From: JAHEDH01 sp963753285
GTDB lineage: Bacteria > Actinomycetota > Acidimicrobiia > Spongiisociales > ZC4RG35
Assembly (NCBI GenBank): GCA_963753285.1
Contig: CAVWBT010000002.1
Location: 62,001 to 126,000 of the forward strand
Reading direction: 5' to 3'
DNA: 64,000 nt
Shown here: piece after piece, positions 33,979 through 41,979 of the stretch
Position numbering within the stretch: the first letter of the stretch is position 1
Layout of the letters: the number at the start of each line of letters is the position of its first letter
Program-made: the position numbers and the translations under genes
The notes under the pieces: model-generated
What the model saw: only the letters and a program-made list of their open reading frames with translations
Databases searched by the model: none
What the model was told of the DNA's origin: nothing

Positions 33979-34760
33979 TGCTGCTCATCTCGGATGTGCA
34001 TGGCGCATTCGACGCGATGGCAGCCCTCAAGCGATCCAACGAACGGTTGCTCGTGCTCGGCGATCTGCTGAACCTCCTCGACTATCGAACCGGGGAGGGC
34101 ATCACGGCAGACGTTCTCGGTCGGGAATTCGCCCTCGCCGCAGCGGACGCTCGAGCCACGGGTGACTACGAGGGGATGCGGCGGCTGTGGCGGGACCACG
34201 CAAGCGACCCCGACGTGATGCGCGCAGCCTTCCACGACGCAGCCGTCCGTCAGTACCGGCAGGCGGGACAGGCGCTCGATGGCATCGAGGCATGGGTGAC
34301 ATTTGGCAACGTCGATCGGCCCGAGCTGCTGAAGAGCCATCTCCCGAAGAGCGCCACCTTCGTCGATGGCGAGGTCGTCGAGATCGACGGAGTGAGGTTC
34401 GGATTCGTCGGCGGTGGGATCGAGACCCCACTGGGAGCGCAGGGCGAGGTCACCGACGACGAGATGCGATCCAAACTCTCGGTTCTGGGCATCGTCGACG
34501 TGTTGTGTTCGCATCTCCCGCCGGCGGTGGAACCGCTCTACCGGGACGTTGTGACGGGACGGCTCGAACGGGGCTCGCAACCGATCCTCGACTACCTCCG
34601 AGATGTCCAGCCGGCCTTCCACTTCTTCGGAGACGTCCACCAGCCGCAAGCATCGACGTGGCGGGTCGGTCGAACCCGATGTCGGAATGTCGGCTACTTC
34701 CGCGCAACCCGGCGAGCCGTCAGGCTCGATCTCGACGACGTGCGGCGCGCCCGCCGCTGA
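33978..34760 (+). CDS. Metallophosphoesterase (calcineurin-like)
   Basis: The 260-residue protein shows the calcineurin-type motifs in order: SDVHGAFDAM (4-13), LGDLLN near 28-33, GNVDRPE near 110, CSHLPPA and GDVHQPQA near the end. The central motif has Asp where GNH[DE] is usual. It probably hydrolyses a phosphomonoester or diester; the substrate is unknown. Its ATG overlaps the stop of the preceding membrane protein by one base. Confidence 0.85.
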   Translation: MLLISDVHGAFDAMAALKRSNERLLVLGDLLNLLDYRTGEGITADVLGREFALAAADARATGDYEGMRRLWRDHASDPDVMRAAFHDAAVRQYRQAGQALDGIEAWVTFGNVDRPELLKSHLPKSATFVDGEVVEIDGVRFGFVGGGIETPLGAQGEVTDDEMRSKLSVLGIVDVLCSHLPPAVEPLYRDVVTGRLERGSQPILDYLRDVQPAFHFFGDVHQPQASTWRVGRTRCRNVGYFRATRRAVRLDLDDVRRARR

Positions 34761-34775
34761 ACCGCACCGAACCCG

Positions 34776-35084
34776 TCACACCGCCCGTGCCAACGCCGTG
34801 GCGATCGCTGCGGCGATCACCACGACGACGAACGGGAGCCTCTTCCACAGGGCGAACGCGGCAACCACGAGACCGACGAGTCGGGCGTCCAGCGTCCAAC
34901 TCGTCCCGTCGGTGAACGTCGAGATGGCGACGAGCGCGGCCAGCAGCGGGGCTGGGAGTTCGTCTGCGAGCCGGGTGAGTCGCGGCGGGAGCGACCTGTC
35001 GCCGCCGAGGACGATGGGACCGAAAGACTTGAGCGCATACGTCGCCGCGGTCAGGAGCAAGATGGTCGTCCAGGCTCGACTCAT
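34776..35084 (-). CDS. azlD: Branched-chain amino acid exporter subunit AzlD
   Basis: The 102-residue protein has three or four membrane helices and the AzlD pattern TYALKSFGPIVLG and LPAPLLAALVA. With AzlC it exports branched-chain amino acids. Its ATG overlaps the azlC stop by 4 nt. Confidence 0.88.
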   Translation of the reverse strand: MSRAWTTILLLTAATYALKSFGPIVLGGDRSLPPRLTRLADELPAPLLAALVAISTFTDGTSWTLDARLVGLVVAAFALWKRLPFVVVVIAAAIATALARAV

Positions 35085-35758
35085 GGCCGGCCCTCGCGGC
35101 GGGGGAGGGCGACTGCGAGCCCGGCTGCGACGATCGGCAGACCAGGAGGGAGCACGCCGACACCGGCGAGCGCGATGACCGCCCCGCCCAGGGCGATCGT
35201 TCGTTGCCGAGAGTCCGAGAGTCGGGGCCACAGCAGCGCGAGGAAGGCCGCCGGGATGGTTGCGTCGATGCCGGCCTGGGTGACGATGTCACCCAGCGCG
35301 CCGAGGAACAGCACGCCTGCCGCAGTGGAGAGGTTCCACAGCACGAAGACCGCGAGTCCGCCGGCGAGATATCCGAAGCGTCGTTGCGCCGGCCCGTCCT
35401 GGGCCATGCCCACGGCCGCTGCCTCGTCGATCATCAATTGAGCTGCCATCGCCCGAAAGCGACGTGAGCCCCTCAGCACCGGTGCCAGCGCCACGCCGAA
35501 CGCCAGCGATCGCAGGTTCAGGAGGGCGCCTGCGAGCACGGCAGTGAGCGCCGAGCCTCCATCCGACAGCACGCTCACCGCAGCGAACTGGGCGCTCCCG
35601 GTGAACACGAGACTCGAGAAGCCCATCGCCTCGGAGATGCTCAGGCCGGCCTCCCTGGCAGCGATCCCGAAGGCGAGTCCGAACGGCATGACGGCAATTG
35701 CGATCGACAGCGCCTGTCTGAGGATTCGCTTCCGGTCACGCTGCGGGATGTCGGTCAA
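35081..35758 (-). CDS. azlC: Branched-chain amino acid exporter subunit AzlC
   Basis: The 225-residue membrane protein has the AzlC features MPFGLAFGIAAREAGLS, the VFTGSAQFAAV segment and LLNLRSLAFGVAL. It is the large subunit of the two-component exporter (BrnFE in corynebacteria) that relieves excess leucine, isoleucine and valine. Placed about 1.4 kb from ilvD, it suggests a local branched-chain amino acid region including disposal. No Lrp-type regulator is adjacent. Confidence 0.92.
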   Translation of the reverse strand: MTDIPQRDRKRILRQALSIAIAVMPFGLAFGIAAREAGLSISEAMGFSSLVFTGSAQFAAVSVLSDGGSALTAVLAGALLNLRSLAFGVALAPVLRGSRRFRAMAAQLMIDEAAAVGMAQDGPAQRRFGYLAGGLAVFVLWNLSTAAGVLFLGALGDIVTQAGIDATIPAAFLALLWPRLSDSRQRTIALGGAVIALAGVGVLPPGLPIVAAGLAVALPRREGRP

Positions 35759-35885
35759 CTGCGAGCCTCCGCTGCGGGGATGACGATGCGAGCGTAGGGC
35801 GGCGGGGACCCACCTCCGCCGAGTATTCGAAGCTCCCGGTGAGCGCTAGCCTTTGCAAGCGAACGAAGAAACGGATGTATCACCA

Positions 35886-36326
35886 ATGGCTGAGAGCACG
35901 GTCCAGAGCATCGATGTGCGGGCCACTCCAGAGGCGTGTTTCGACGTCGCCGCCGACATCGCCGTGTACCCGGAATGGGCGACCGGCGTCCGCTCCACCG
36001 AGGTTCTCGAGGAGACCCCGGACGGCAGGGTGCATCGGGCGACGTTCGTCATCGACGGAATGGTCAAGGAGATCGAGTACTCGCTGACCTACCGGTACGA
36101 CTACCCGCACGAGATGACCTGGTCGGCCGATCCCGGGGACGACATCAAAGAGCTCGAGGGTTCGTATCGATTCGAGCCGGTGGAGGGTGACAGGACCCGA
36201 GTGACCTATGCGCTTCGAGCCGAACCCGCCTTCTCGATTCCCGGATTCCTGCGCCGTCAGGTCGAAAAGCAGATCGTCACGACTGCCTTGCGCGGTCTCC
36301 GCACACGCGTCGAAGCCGGCGATTGA
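35886..36326 (+). CDS. SRPBCC (START-like) family protein
   Basis: The 146-residue protein has the polyketide-cyclase/START-like fold: SIDVRATPEACFDVAADIA, YPEWATGVRS, a central VHRATFVIDGMVKEIEYSL and a C-terminal long helix. Such proteins bind lipids or other hydrophobic ligands. The ATG at 35886 is chosen over an upstream TTG at 35853 that directly follows a TAGCCT box. The stop shares TGATG with the ArsA-type gene, so the two are coupled. Confidence 0.85.
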   Translation: MAESTVQSIDVRATPEACFDVAADIAVYPEWATGVRSTEVLEETPDGRVHRATFVIDGMVKEIEYSLTYRYDYPHEMTWSADPGDDIKELEGSYRFEPVEGDRTRVTYALRAEPAFSIPGFLRRQVEKQIVTTALRGLRTRVEAGD

Positions 36327-37501
36327 TGCGGATCATTCTCGTCACCGGCAAAGGTGGTGTCGGGAAGACCACCGTCGCAGCCGCCACCGCCCTCGCATCG
36401 GCCGATCGCGGCTACCGAACGCTCGTCACGTCGACCGACCCCGCCCACAGTCTGGGTGACGCCTTCGATTTCGGGTTGAAGGACGAGCCCGTCGAGGTGG
36501 TCCCCAATCTGGCTGCGCAGCAGATCGACACCCAGCATCAGCTCGAGAAACACTGGGGAACCATCCGTGAGCACATGATGAGTGTGTTCGGCTGGGGTGG
36601 TGTGGATGGGCTCGAGGCCGAGGAGTTCCTGGTTTTTCCAGGGATGGACGAGCTGTTCGCACTGCTCGGGGTCAACGAGCACGCTCGCAGCGGCAACTAC
36701 GACGTCATCGTCGTGGACTGCGCGCCAACCGCAGAGACCCTGCGCCTTCTGAGTCTGCCCGAAGTGCTCAGCTGGTATTTCGAACGGGTTCTGCCGGGTC
36801 AGCGGAAGATCATGAAGGCCGCCAGACCGGTCCTGAGCCGGATCACCGAGATGCCGATGCCCGAGGACGACGTCTTCGCAGCAGCCCAGGCCGTCTTCTT
36901 CGGTGTCGAGCAGGTCAAGGAGCTGCTCGGCAACCCCGAGATCACATCGGCCCGCCTCGTGATGAATCCCGAGAAGATGGTGATCGACGAGGCCCGACGG
37001 ACGTACACGTATCTCGGGCTGTTCGGATACGGGGTCGACGGCGTCGTCGTCAACCGGGTGCTGCCCGCGGAGATCAGCGATCCGTATTTCGCCAAGTGGC
37101 GAGACATCCAACAGGCCCACCTGGACACCGTCGATGCGGCATTCCGAGAGGTTCCCCGGCTGCGGCTGCGGCTGTTCGACGACGAGATGGTCGGCATCGA
37201 GCCACTGCGCCGGATGGCACAGGAGCTCTACGAAGACGCCGACCCGATCGCCGACTACTCGGCGCGCAGCCCCTTCCGGGTGCTCGACGACGACGGCATG
37301 ATCATGCTCGAGATGGATGTCCCGTTCGTCGACAAGAGCGACCTGGACGTCTTCCGCCACGGTGTGGAGTTGTACGTCGAAGTGGGCCCCTATCGCCGCT
37401 CGTTCGTGCTCCCCGACTCGTTGCAGCGCCGCGAGATCGCCAAGGCCTCGTTCAAGGATTCGGTGCTCCGGGTTTCGTTCGGAGCGGAGGCCAAGCGCTG
37501 A
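36326..37501 (+). CDS. ArsA/Get3-type ATPase
   Basis: The 391-residue protein starts MRIILVTGKGGVGKTT, with the deviant Walker A motif GKGGVGKT at 8-15, and has STDPAHSLGDAF (switch I) and VVDCAPTAETLRLLSLP. The C-terminal 80 residues form a small beta domain seen in actinobacterial and plant-type members (alpha-crystallin-like, PYRRSFVLPDSL). There is no arsenite-binding cysteine cluster and no ars gene nearby, so membrane-protein targeting or an unknown chaperone role is more likely than arsenite transport. Confidence 0.88.
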   Translation: MRIILVTGKGGVGKTTVAAATALASADRGYRTLVTSTDPAHSLGDAFDFGLKDEPVEVVPNLAAQQIDTQHQLEKHWGTIREHMMSVFGWGGVDGLEAEEFLVFPGMDELFALLGVNEHARSGNYDVIVVDCAPTAETLRLLSLPEVLSWYFERVLPGQRKIMKAARPVLSRITEMPMPEDDVFAAAQAVFFGVEQVKELLGNPEITSARLVMNPEKMVIDEARRTYTYLGLFGYGVDGVVVNRVLPAEISDPYFAKWRDIQQAHLDTVDAAFREVPRLRLRLFDDEMVGIEPLRRMAQELYEDADPIADYSARSPFRVLDDDGMIMLEMDVPFVDKSDLDVFRHGVELYVEVGPYRRSFVLPDSLQRREIAKASFKDSVLRVSFGAEAKR

Positions 37502-37698
37502 TGGCGGAGTCGGAGACGCTCAACGCCGTCAAGCGGGCAGGCTCGCGTGTCGTCTATCACATGCTGAGGGCGGGCGTCGAGAGCCTCAAAGCGGTCGAGG
37601 CGTTGGTCGACGAGTTGGGCAAGGTCGGCAAGGCCCAGCGCGAGGATGTCCACGAGGAGTCTGAATCTGGCGGGCGTGTCCGCATCGAACTCGACTGA
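37501..37698 (+). CDS. Small helical protein in the ArsA operon
   Basis: The 65-residue protein is translated from an ATG that overlaps the ArsA stop (TGATG). Residues 5-45 form an amphipathic helix (AVKRAGSRVVYHMLRAG, then LKAVEALVDELGKV); the tail is charged. No family is recognised. Its position between the ATPase and the kinase is probably conserved, but I cannot check that. Confidence 0.7.
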   Translation: MAESETLNAVKRAGSRVVYHMLRAGVESLKAVEALVDELGKVGKAQREDVHEESESGGRVRIELD

Positions 37699-38635
37699 GC
37701 ACTCTCGGGCTCCCGGCGGTGTCGAGCCGGTGCTGGGCGTGGACATCGGCGGGAGCACGGTCAAGTCGGTCTTGGTGCGAGGCGGGCGAATCGAGAACCG
37801 TCTCCCCGTACCCCGAGATCGACCGATCGCCGACCTCCTGCGAGGCATCGTGGGACCGGCAGTCGCCGATGACGGTGTCACATCGGTCGGGGTCGGGATC
37901 GCCGGACTCGTCGACCATCCGATCGGCCGGTTCGTGTGGGGCCCTCATGTCGCGGACGTCGACGTCGATGTGGCCACGATCCTCGATGACCTCGTCGGGT
38001 CGTACGTCGTCGACAACGACGCCAACTGCGCCGCCTACGGCGAGTGGGTTGCCGGTCCGGCGCAGGGTCACCGGGTGGCGCTGACCGTCTCGGTCGGCAC
38101 CGGGATCGGAGCCGGACTGGTCGTCGACGGGGCGATCTGGCGCGGATCGGGGTTCGCCGGCGAGGTCGGTCACATGACGATGAGCGAACCGGGACTCGAG
38201 TGCCCGTGCGGTCGTTCCGGCTGTTGGGAGACACTCGTATCCGGCCGGCGGCTCGGGATGGAGGCGAATCGGCTCGGCCTCGAAGGAGGGGCTGAGGCGC
38301 TCGTGGTCGCCGCCAAGAGCGGTTCGCAGGTTGCCGCCGAATCGCTGCGGGTCGCCGGACACTGGCTCGGCGTGGGAATCTCGAATCTGATCCTCATGCT
38401 CGATCCGAGCATCGTCGTGGTCGCCGGCGGCGTCGCCGACGCCGGGCCCGCGATCCTCGATGCCGCTCGCGAGCGGATAGCATCTGGGCTGCCGGGAGCC
38501 GACCACCGTCCCCCGGTCGAACTCGCACAGGCGTCGCAAGGTCGGTGGGCCGCGGCGGTGGGCGCTGCCCACCTCGCAGCGAGTGCCCGAGCGACCGATT
38601 CGCAACGATCCGAGGAGACATCGAAGAGTGAGTGA
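37646..38635 (+). CDS. ROK family sugar kinase (glucokinase-like)
   Basis: The protein has up to 329 residues. It shows the phosphate-1 motif DIGGSTVKSVLV (about 33-44), VDNDANCAAYGEW, the GTGIGAGLV phosphate-2 loop, the ROK zinc site CPCGRSGCWE and the adenosine region VVAGGVAD. It probably phosphorylates glucose or a related sugar. The start is unclear: the ATG at 37646 overlaps the previous gene by 53 nt, and a GTG at 37676 or one just before GVEPVLGVDIGG would shorten the protein. Confidence 0.87.
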   Translation: MSTRSLNLAGVSASNSTEHSRAPGGVEPVLGVDIGGSTVKSVLVRGGRIENRLPVPRDRPIADLLRGIVGPAVADDGVTSVGVGIAGLVDHPIGRFVWGPHVADVDVDVATILDDLVGSYVVDNDANCAAYGEWVAGPAQGHRVALTVSVGTGIGAGLVVDGAIWRGSGFAGEVGHMTMSEPGLECPCGRSGCWETLVSGRRLGMEANRLGLEGGAEALVVAAKSGSQVAAESLRVAGHWLGVGISNLILMLDPSIVVVAGGVADAGPAILDAARERIASGLPGADHRPPVELAQASQGRWAAAVGAAHLAASARATDSQRSEETSKSE

Positions 38636-39053
38636 TCCGCTGAGACCAGACGAAGTGATCACCCCGTCCGGGGGCGCCTCCGCTCAGATGAGGAAGCTCG
38701 CCGCCGACGCCGTCTACCTCCTGCCGAATCTGATCAAGCTGCTTGGGCGACTCGTCAAGGATCCGCGGGTTCCGCGTCGGTCCAAGGTCGTGATCGGAGC
38801 GGCGCTCGCCTATCTCGTCTCACCGATCGACCTCATTCCGGAGTTCATCCCGGTCGTCGGATTCGCAGACGACGTGCTGCTGGTCTCGTACGCGATCAAC
38901 CACTTGATCACCGTGGCCGGCGAAGATGTCGTGCTCGAACACTGGGACGGCCCGAGAGACATGCTCGAACTCGTCCGTTCGGTCCTGGAGGTGGCGAGTG
39001 ATCTGGTCCCGCCACAGCTCAAACGCGTGATCGGCAGGCTCTCCGGCGCTTGA
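38628..39053 (+). CDS. DUF1232 (YkvA-like) membrane protein
   Basis: The 141-residue protein contains the DUF1232 core VVIGAALAYLVSPIDLIPEFIP, followed by a second hydrophobic segment with GFADDVLLVSYAINHL. The family is widespread, with unknown function. The GTG at 38628 is preceded by AGGAGA and overlaps the end of the ROK gene by 8 nt. Confidence 0.85.
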   Translation: MSDPLRPDEVITPSGGASAQMRKLAADAVYLLPNLIKLLGRLVKDPRVPRRSKVVIGAALAYLVSPIDLIPEFIPVVGFADDVLLVSYAINHLITVAGEDVVLEHWDGPRDMLELVRSVLEVASDLVPPQLKRVIGRLSGA

Positions 39054-39171
39054 CCCGACGGTGCATCAGTCACTCGATCGTTGTTCGCAGCCGGAGTGGC
39101 GGGTGTGGCAACGAACTCGGTGAAACGCCTCCGCAGGTGTTGAGCTCCCGCTTGCCTCTTTGAGATCGGCC

Positions 39172-39177
39172 TACGCT
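39172..39177 (+). promoter_or_regulatory. -10-like TACGCT, 7 nt before ATG
   Basis: TANNNT hexamer at leaderless spacing before the aminotransferase gene. Confidence 0.5.
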
Positions 39178-39184
39178 TTGGCGT

Positions 39185-40357
39185 ATGGAATTCCGACGAA
39201 TCGACAACCTCCCTCCATACGTGTTCGCCGAGGTCAATCAGCGCAAGATCGCTGCCCGGCGGGCCGGGGCAGATGTCGTCGATCTCGGATTCGGCAACCC
39301 CGACATCCCGTCGGCGCCGTTCGTCGTCGAGAAGCTCGTCGAGGCCGCTCGGTTGGAGAAGAACCACCGATACTCGGTGTCACGGGGGCTGCCGAACCTC
39401 CGGAAGGCAGTCGCCGACCGTTACCAGCGCAGATTCGGGGTCACGCTCGATCCGGAGACGGAAGTCATCTCCACCATCGGATCCAAGGAGGGCCTCTCGC
39501 ATCTGATGTGGACACTGGTTCAGCCCGGCGATGCCGCCATCGTCCCCGAGCCGTCGTATCCCATCCACATCTATGCGCCGGCGCTGGCCGGAGCCGAGGT
39601 GAGACGGGCACCGATCGACTCCGAGAACGACTACTTCGAGGTGCTCGAGCGGATGTTCCGGAACTCGTGGCCGCGGCCGCGGGTGATCATCGTCTCGTTC
39701 CCGCACAACCCCACGACGACCTGCGTCGATCTCGAGTTCTTCGAGCGACTCGTCACGTTCGCCCACGAGCACGGCGTGATCCTGGTTCACGACTTCGCCT
39801 ACGCCGACATCGCCTTCGACGACTACACGCCGCCTTCGATGCTGCAGGTCCCAGGGGCCAAGGAGGTCGGCGTCGAGCTGTACACCCTCACGAAGGGCCA
39901 CTCGATGGCCGGGTGGCGGGTCGGGTTCACGGTCGGGAATCCCGAGATCGTGGCCGCGCTCGCCAAGCTCAAGTCATATCTCGACTACGGCACCTTCCAG
40001 CCCATCCAGATCGCTTCGATCATCGCCTTGAACGAAGGCGACGACTATGTGCACGAGGTCAACGAGATCTACCTGGGCCGGCGTGACACGCTCGTCGAGG
40101 GCCTCAACCGGACCGGCTGGAAGATCGAGAAGCCCAAGGGCACGATGTTCGTCTGGGCGCCGATCCCGGATCCGTACCAGGAGATGGGATCTCTCGAGTT
40201 CGCCATCAGCCTGATCGAGGAGGCCAAGGTGGCGGTGAGTCCAGGGATCGGGTTCGGTCCCAACGGCGAGGGCTTCGTCAGGTTTGCCCTCGTCGAGAAC
40301 GAGCACCGGATCAACCAGGCAGTCCGCGGAATCCGCAAAGCCCTCGACAAGCTCTGA
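39185..40357 (+). CDS. Pyridoxal phosphate aminotransferase, class I/II (AlaC-like)
   Basis: The 390-residue enzyme has the fold-type I pattern: VVDLGFGNPDIP near 31, SKEGLSHLMW near 100 for the cofactor phosphate, SFPHNPTT near 178 and the cofactor lysine K237 in LTKGHSMAGWRVGF. The closest groups I recall are AlaC-type glutamate-pyruvate aminotransferases and LL-diaminopimelate aminotransferases; I prefer the former. TKGHSM replaces the usual SKT/NKSYNM before AGWR. It could also transaminate branched-chain oxo acids. Confidence 0.87.
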   Translation: MEFRRIDNLPPYVFAEVNQRKIAARRAGADVVDLGFGNPDIPSAPFVVEKLVEAARLEKNHRYSVSRGLPNLRKAVADRYQRRFGVTLDPETEVISTIGSKEGLSHLMWTLVQPGDAAIVPEPSYPIHIYAPALAGAEVRRAPIDSENDYFEVLERMFRNSWPRPRVIIVSFPHNPTTTCVDLEFFERLVTFAHEHGVILVHDFAYADIAFDDYTPPSMLQVPGAKEVGVELYTLTKGHSMAGWRVGFTVGNPEIVAALAKLKSYLDYGTFQPIQIASIIALNEGDDYVHEVNEIYLGRRDTLVEGLNRTGWKIEKPKGTMFVWAPIPDPYQEMGSLEFAISLIEEAKVAVSPGIGFGPNGEGFVRFALVENEHRINQAVRGIRKALDKL

Positions 40358-40375
40358 GTTCGGCCTGGTGCCGAC

Positions 40376-40837
40376 GGCTCGCTTCGCTTCGCTGCGTTTC
40401 TTCAGGCCTGGCGGCCTGAGCGTTTCTTCAGGCCTGGCGGCCTGAGCGTTTCTTCAGGCCTGGCGGCCTGAGCGTTTCTTGCTCGCTGGCGCTCGCAGCG
40501 TCTCTCGCCTGCGGCGGCGTGTCCGCGACCTGTCGACGGCCTCCGTCATCGGGGCGAGTGTGCTGAGCGCGCCGAAGGGTTCCGCCCCGCAGCTTCATGC
40601 CGGTGTCACGGTGCGGAAACGCTCACGAAGTGAGGGCACGCTTCGGCCGCCGATGCCGGACGACACGCTTCGGCCCTCTGGGCCGGATGACACGCTTCGG
40701 CCCTCTGGGCCGGATGACACGCTTCGGCCCTCTGGGCCGGATGACACGCTTCGGCCGCCAGGCCGGATGACACGCTTCGGCCGCCAGGCCGGATGACACG
40801 CCGTGCGGCGAGCGCCAGCGAGCCGAGCGAAGCGCTC
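40376..40837. repeat. Mosaic hairpin element, copy 1 (full length)
   Basis: The left arm (40400-40480) has three copies of CAGGCC-tggc-GGCCTG separated by AGCGTTTCTT. A GCTCGCTGGCGCTCGC block follows, then a CGCC-tgc-GGCG hairpin. The core (about 40517-40620) has GCGACCTGTCGA, a CGGGGCG/CGCCCCG stem (40550-40589) and GCGCGC. The right arm (40621-40800) has CTCAC-gaa-GTGAG and five units of GACACGCTT plus a CGGCCC-tct-GGGCCG or CGGCC-gcca-GGCCG hairpin. It fills the gap between two unrelated genes. A 105-codon frame crosses it but is probably not a gene. Confidence 0.85.
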
Positions 40838-40843
40838 TAGCCT
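40838..40843 (+). promoter_or_regulatory. -10-like TAGCCT, 8 nt before ltaE
   Basis: It directly abuts the end of the hairpin element; leaderless spacing. Confidence 0.5.
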
Positions 40844-40851
40844 CACGACAC

Positions 40852-41892
40852 ATGGCATTCGATGACGGATTCGTGGACTTTCGGTCGGATACGGTCACAC
40901 GGCCGACCGCGGAGATGCGCAAGGCGATGGCCGAGGCCGTGGTCGGCGACGACGTGTTCCGTGGCGACCCCACGGTCGACCGGCTGCAGGAGGAGGCGGC
41001 GGCAGTGCTGGGATTCGAGGCGGCATTGTTCGTGCCGTCGGGCGTGATGGCCAACCAGCTCTGCATCATGGCTCAGACCCGGCACGGGGACGAGGTCATC
41101 TGTGATCCGCTCGCGCATGTCCGGAACATCGAACGCGGTGCGTCTTCTGCGTTCTCCGGAATCGCGTATCGCCCGGTCGACTCGGAAGCCGGCTTCATCA
41201 CGGCTGCGCACATCGACGGGGTGATGGAGCTCGCAGGGCGTTTTCATCCCCGAGTCCGGCTGGCATGTTGGGAGAACACGCACAACTTCTCCGGAGGAAG
41301 AGTCGTGCCGGTCGACGTCATGCAAGGTGGCTTCGCTGCGGCCGATGCGCATGGTCTCTCGAAGCACGTCGACGGGGCGCGGTTGTTCAACGCCGCCGTG
41401 GCGCTCGGGGTCGCGGCGGGTTCGATCGTTCGGGGTGCCGACACCGTCTCGTTCTGCTTCTCCAAGGGACTCGGTGCACCGGTCGGCTCCGCCGTGGTCG
41501 GCTCGGCAGAGATGATCGAGGAGATCCGATATCTGCGGGCGAGGATGGGCGGTGGGATGCGACAGGTCGGGATCCTCGCCGCCGCGGCCTCGATCGCCCT
41601 CCGCGATCGTGATCGGCTCGCCGAGGACCACGAGCTCGCTCGGTATCTCGCGACCCAGCTCGCCGATCGACAACCCGACCTCGTCGATCTCGACTCCGTC
41701 GAGACGAACATCGTGAACATCCGGGCCGCGGCGATCGTCCGCCCCTGGCCCCGGCTCGCAGCCGACTTCGAGCACGACGGCATTGCGGTGTACCCGCCGT
41801 TCGACTCCCGGTTCCGCGTGGTCACCCATCGCGACGTCGACGGCGCCGACGTCGATCGGCTGGTCGAGATCGTCACTCGGGCGCCCGAGTAA
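40852..41892 (+). CDS. ltaE: L-threonine aldolase (low specificity)
   Basis: The 346-residue fold-type I enzyme cleaves threonine or allo-threonine to glycine and acetaldehyde. It has the family start VDFRSDTVTRPTAEMRKAM, GDDVFRGDPTV, the FVPSGVMANQ segment, ENTHNFSGG and the cofactor lysine K205 in CFSKGLGAPVGS. It is a single gene with its own promoter-like hexamer. Confidence 0.93.
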   Translation: MAFDDGFVDFRSDTVTRPTAEMRKAMAEAVVGDDVFRGDPTVDRLQEEAAAVLGFEAALFVPSGVMANQLCIMAQTRHGDEVICDPLAHVRNIERGASSAFSGIAYRPVDSEAGFITAAHIDGVMELAGRFHPRVRLACWENTHNFSGGRVVPVDVMQGGFAAADAHGLSKHVDGARLFNAAVALGVAAGSIVRGADTVSFCFSKGLGAPVGSAVVGSAEMIEEIRYLRARMGGGMRQVGILAAAASIALRDRDRLAEDHELARYLATQLADRQPDLVDLDSVETNIVNIRAAAIVRPWPRLAADFEHDGIAVYPPFDSRFRVVTHRDVDGADVDRLVEIVTRAPE

Positions 41893-41979
41893 CCGCGCAC
41901 GATCGGCCCGAGTCGAACCGCAGATCGAGACGCTCGGCGTATATGGTCCTGTGGTCGAGAGCTGAGCAATTGGAGAATC

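Noticed and set aside
36326..37501. Arsenite-transporting ATPase role
   Set aside because: There is no arsenite-binding cysteine cluster and no arsB or arsR-like gene nearby.
40479..40796. Protein gene in the hairpin element
   Set aside because: It has no ribosome binding site, consists largely of translated repeat units and is parallelled by the DNA similarity of the element; it is kept only as a low-interest finding.
40400..40800. CRISPR array
   Set aside because: The units are hairpin/linker repeats of 26-27 nt in direct tandem without unique spacers of constant length, and no cas gene is present.
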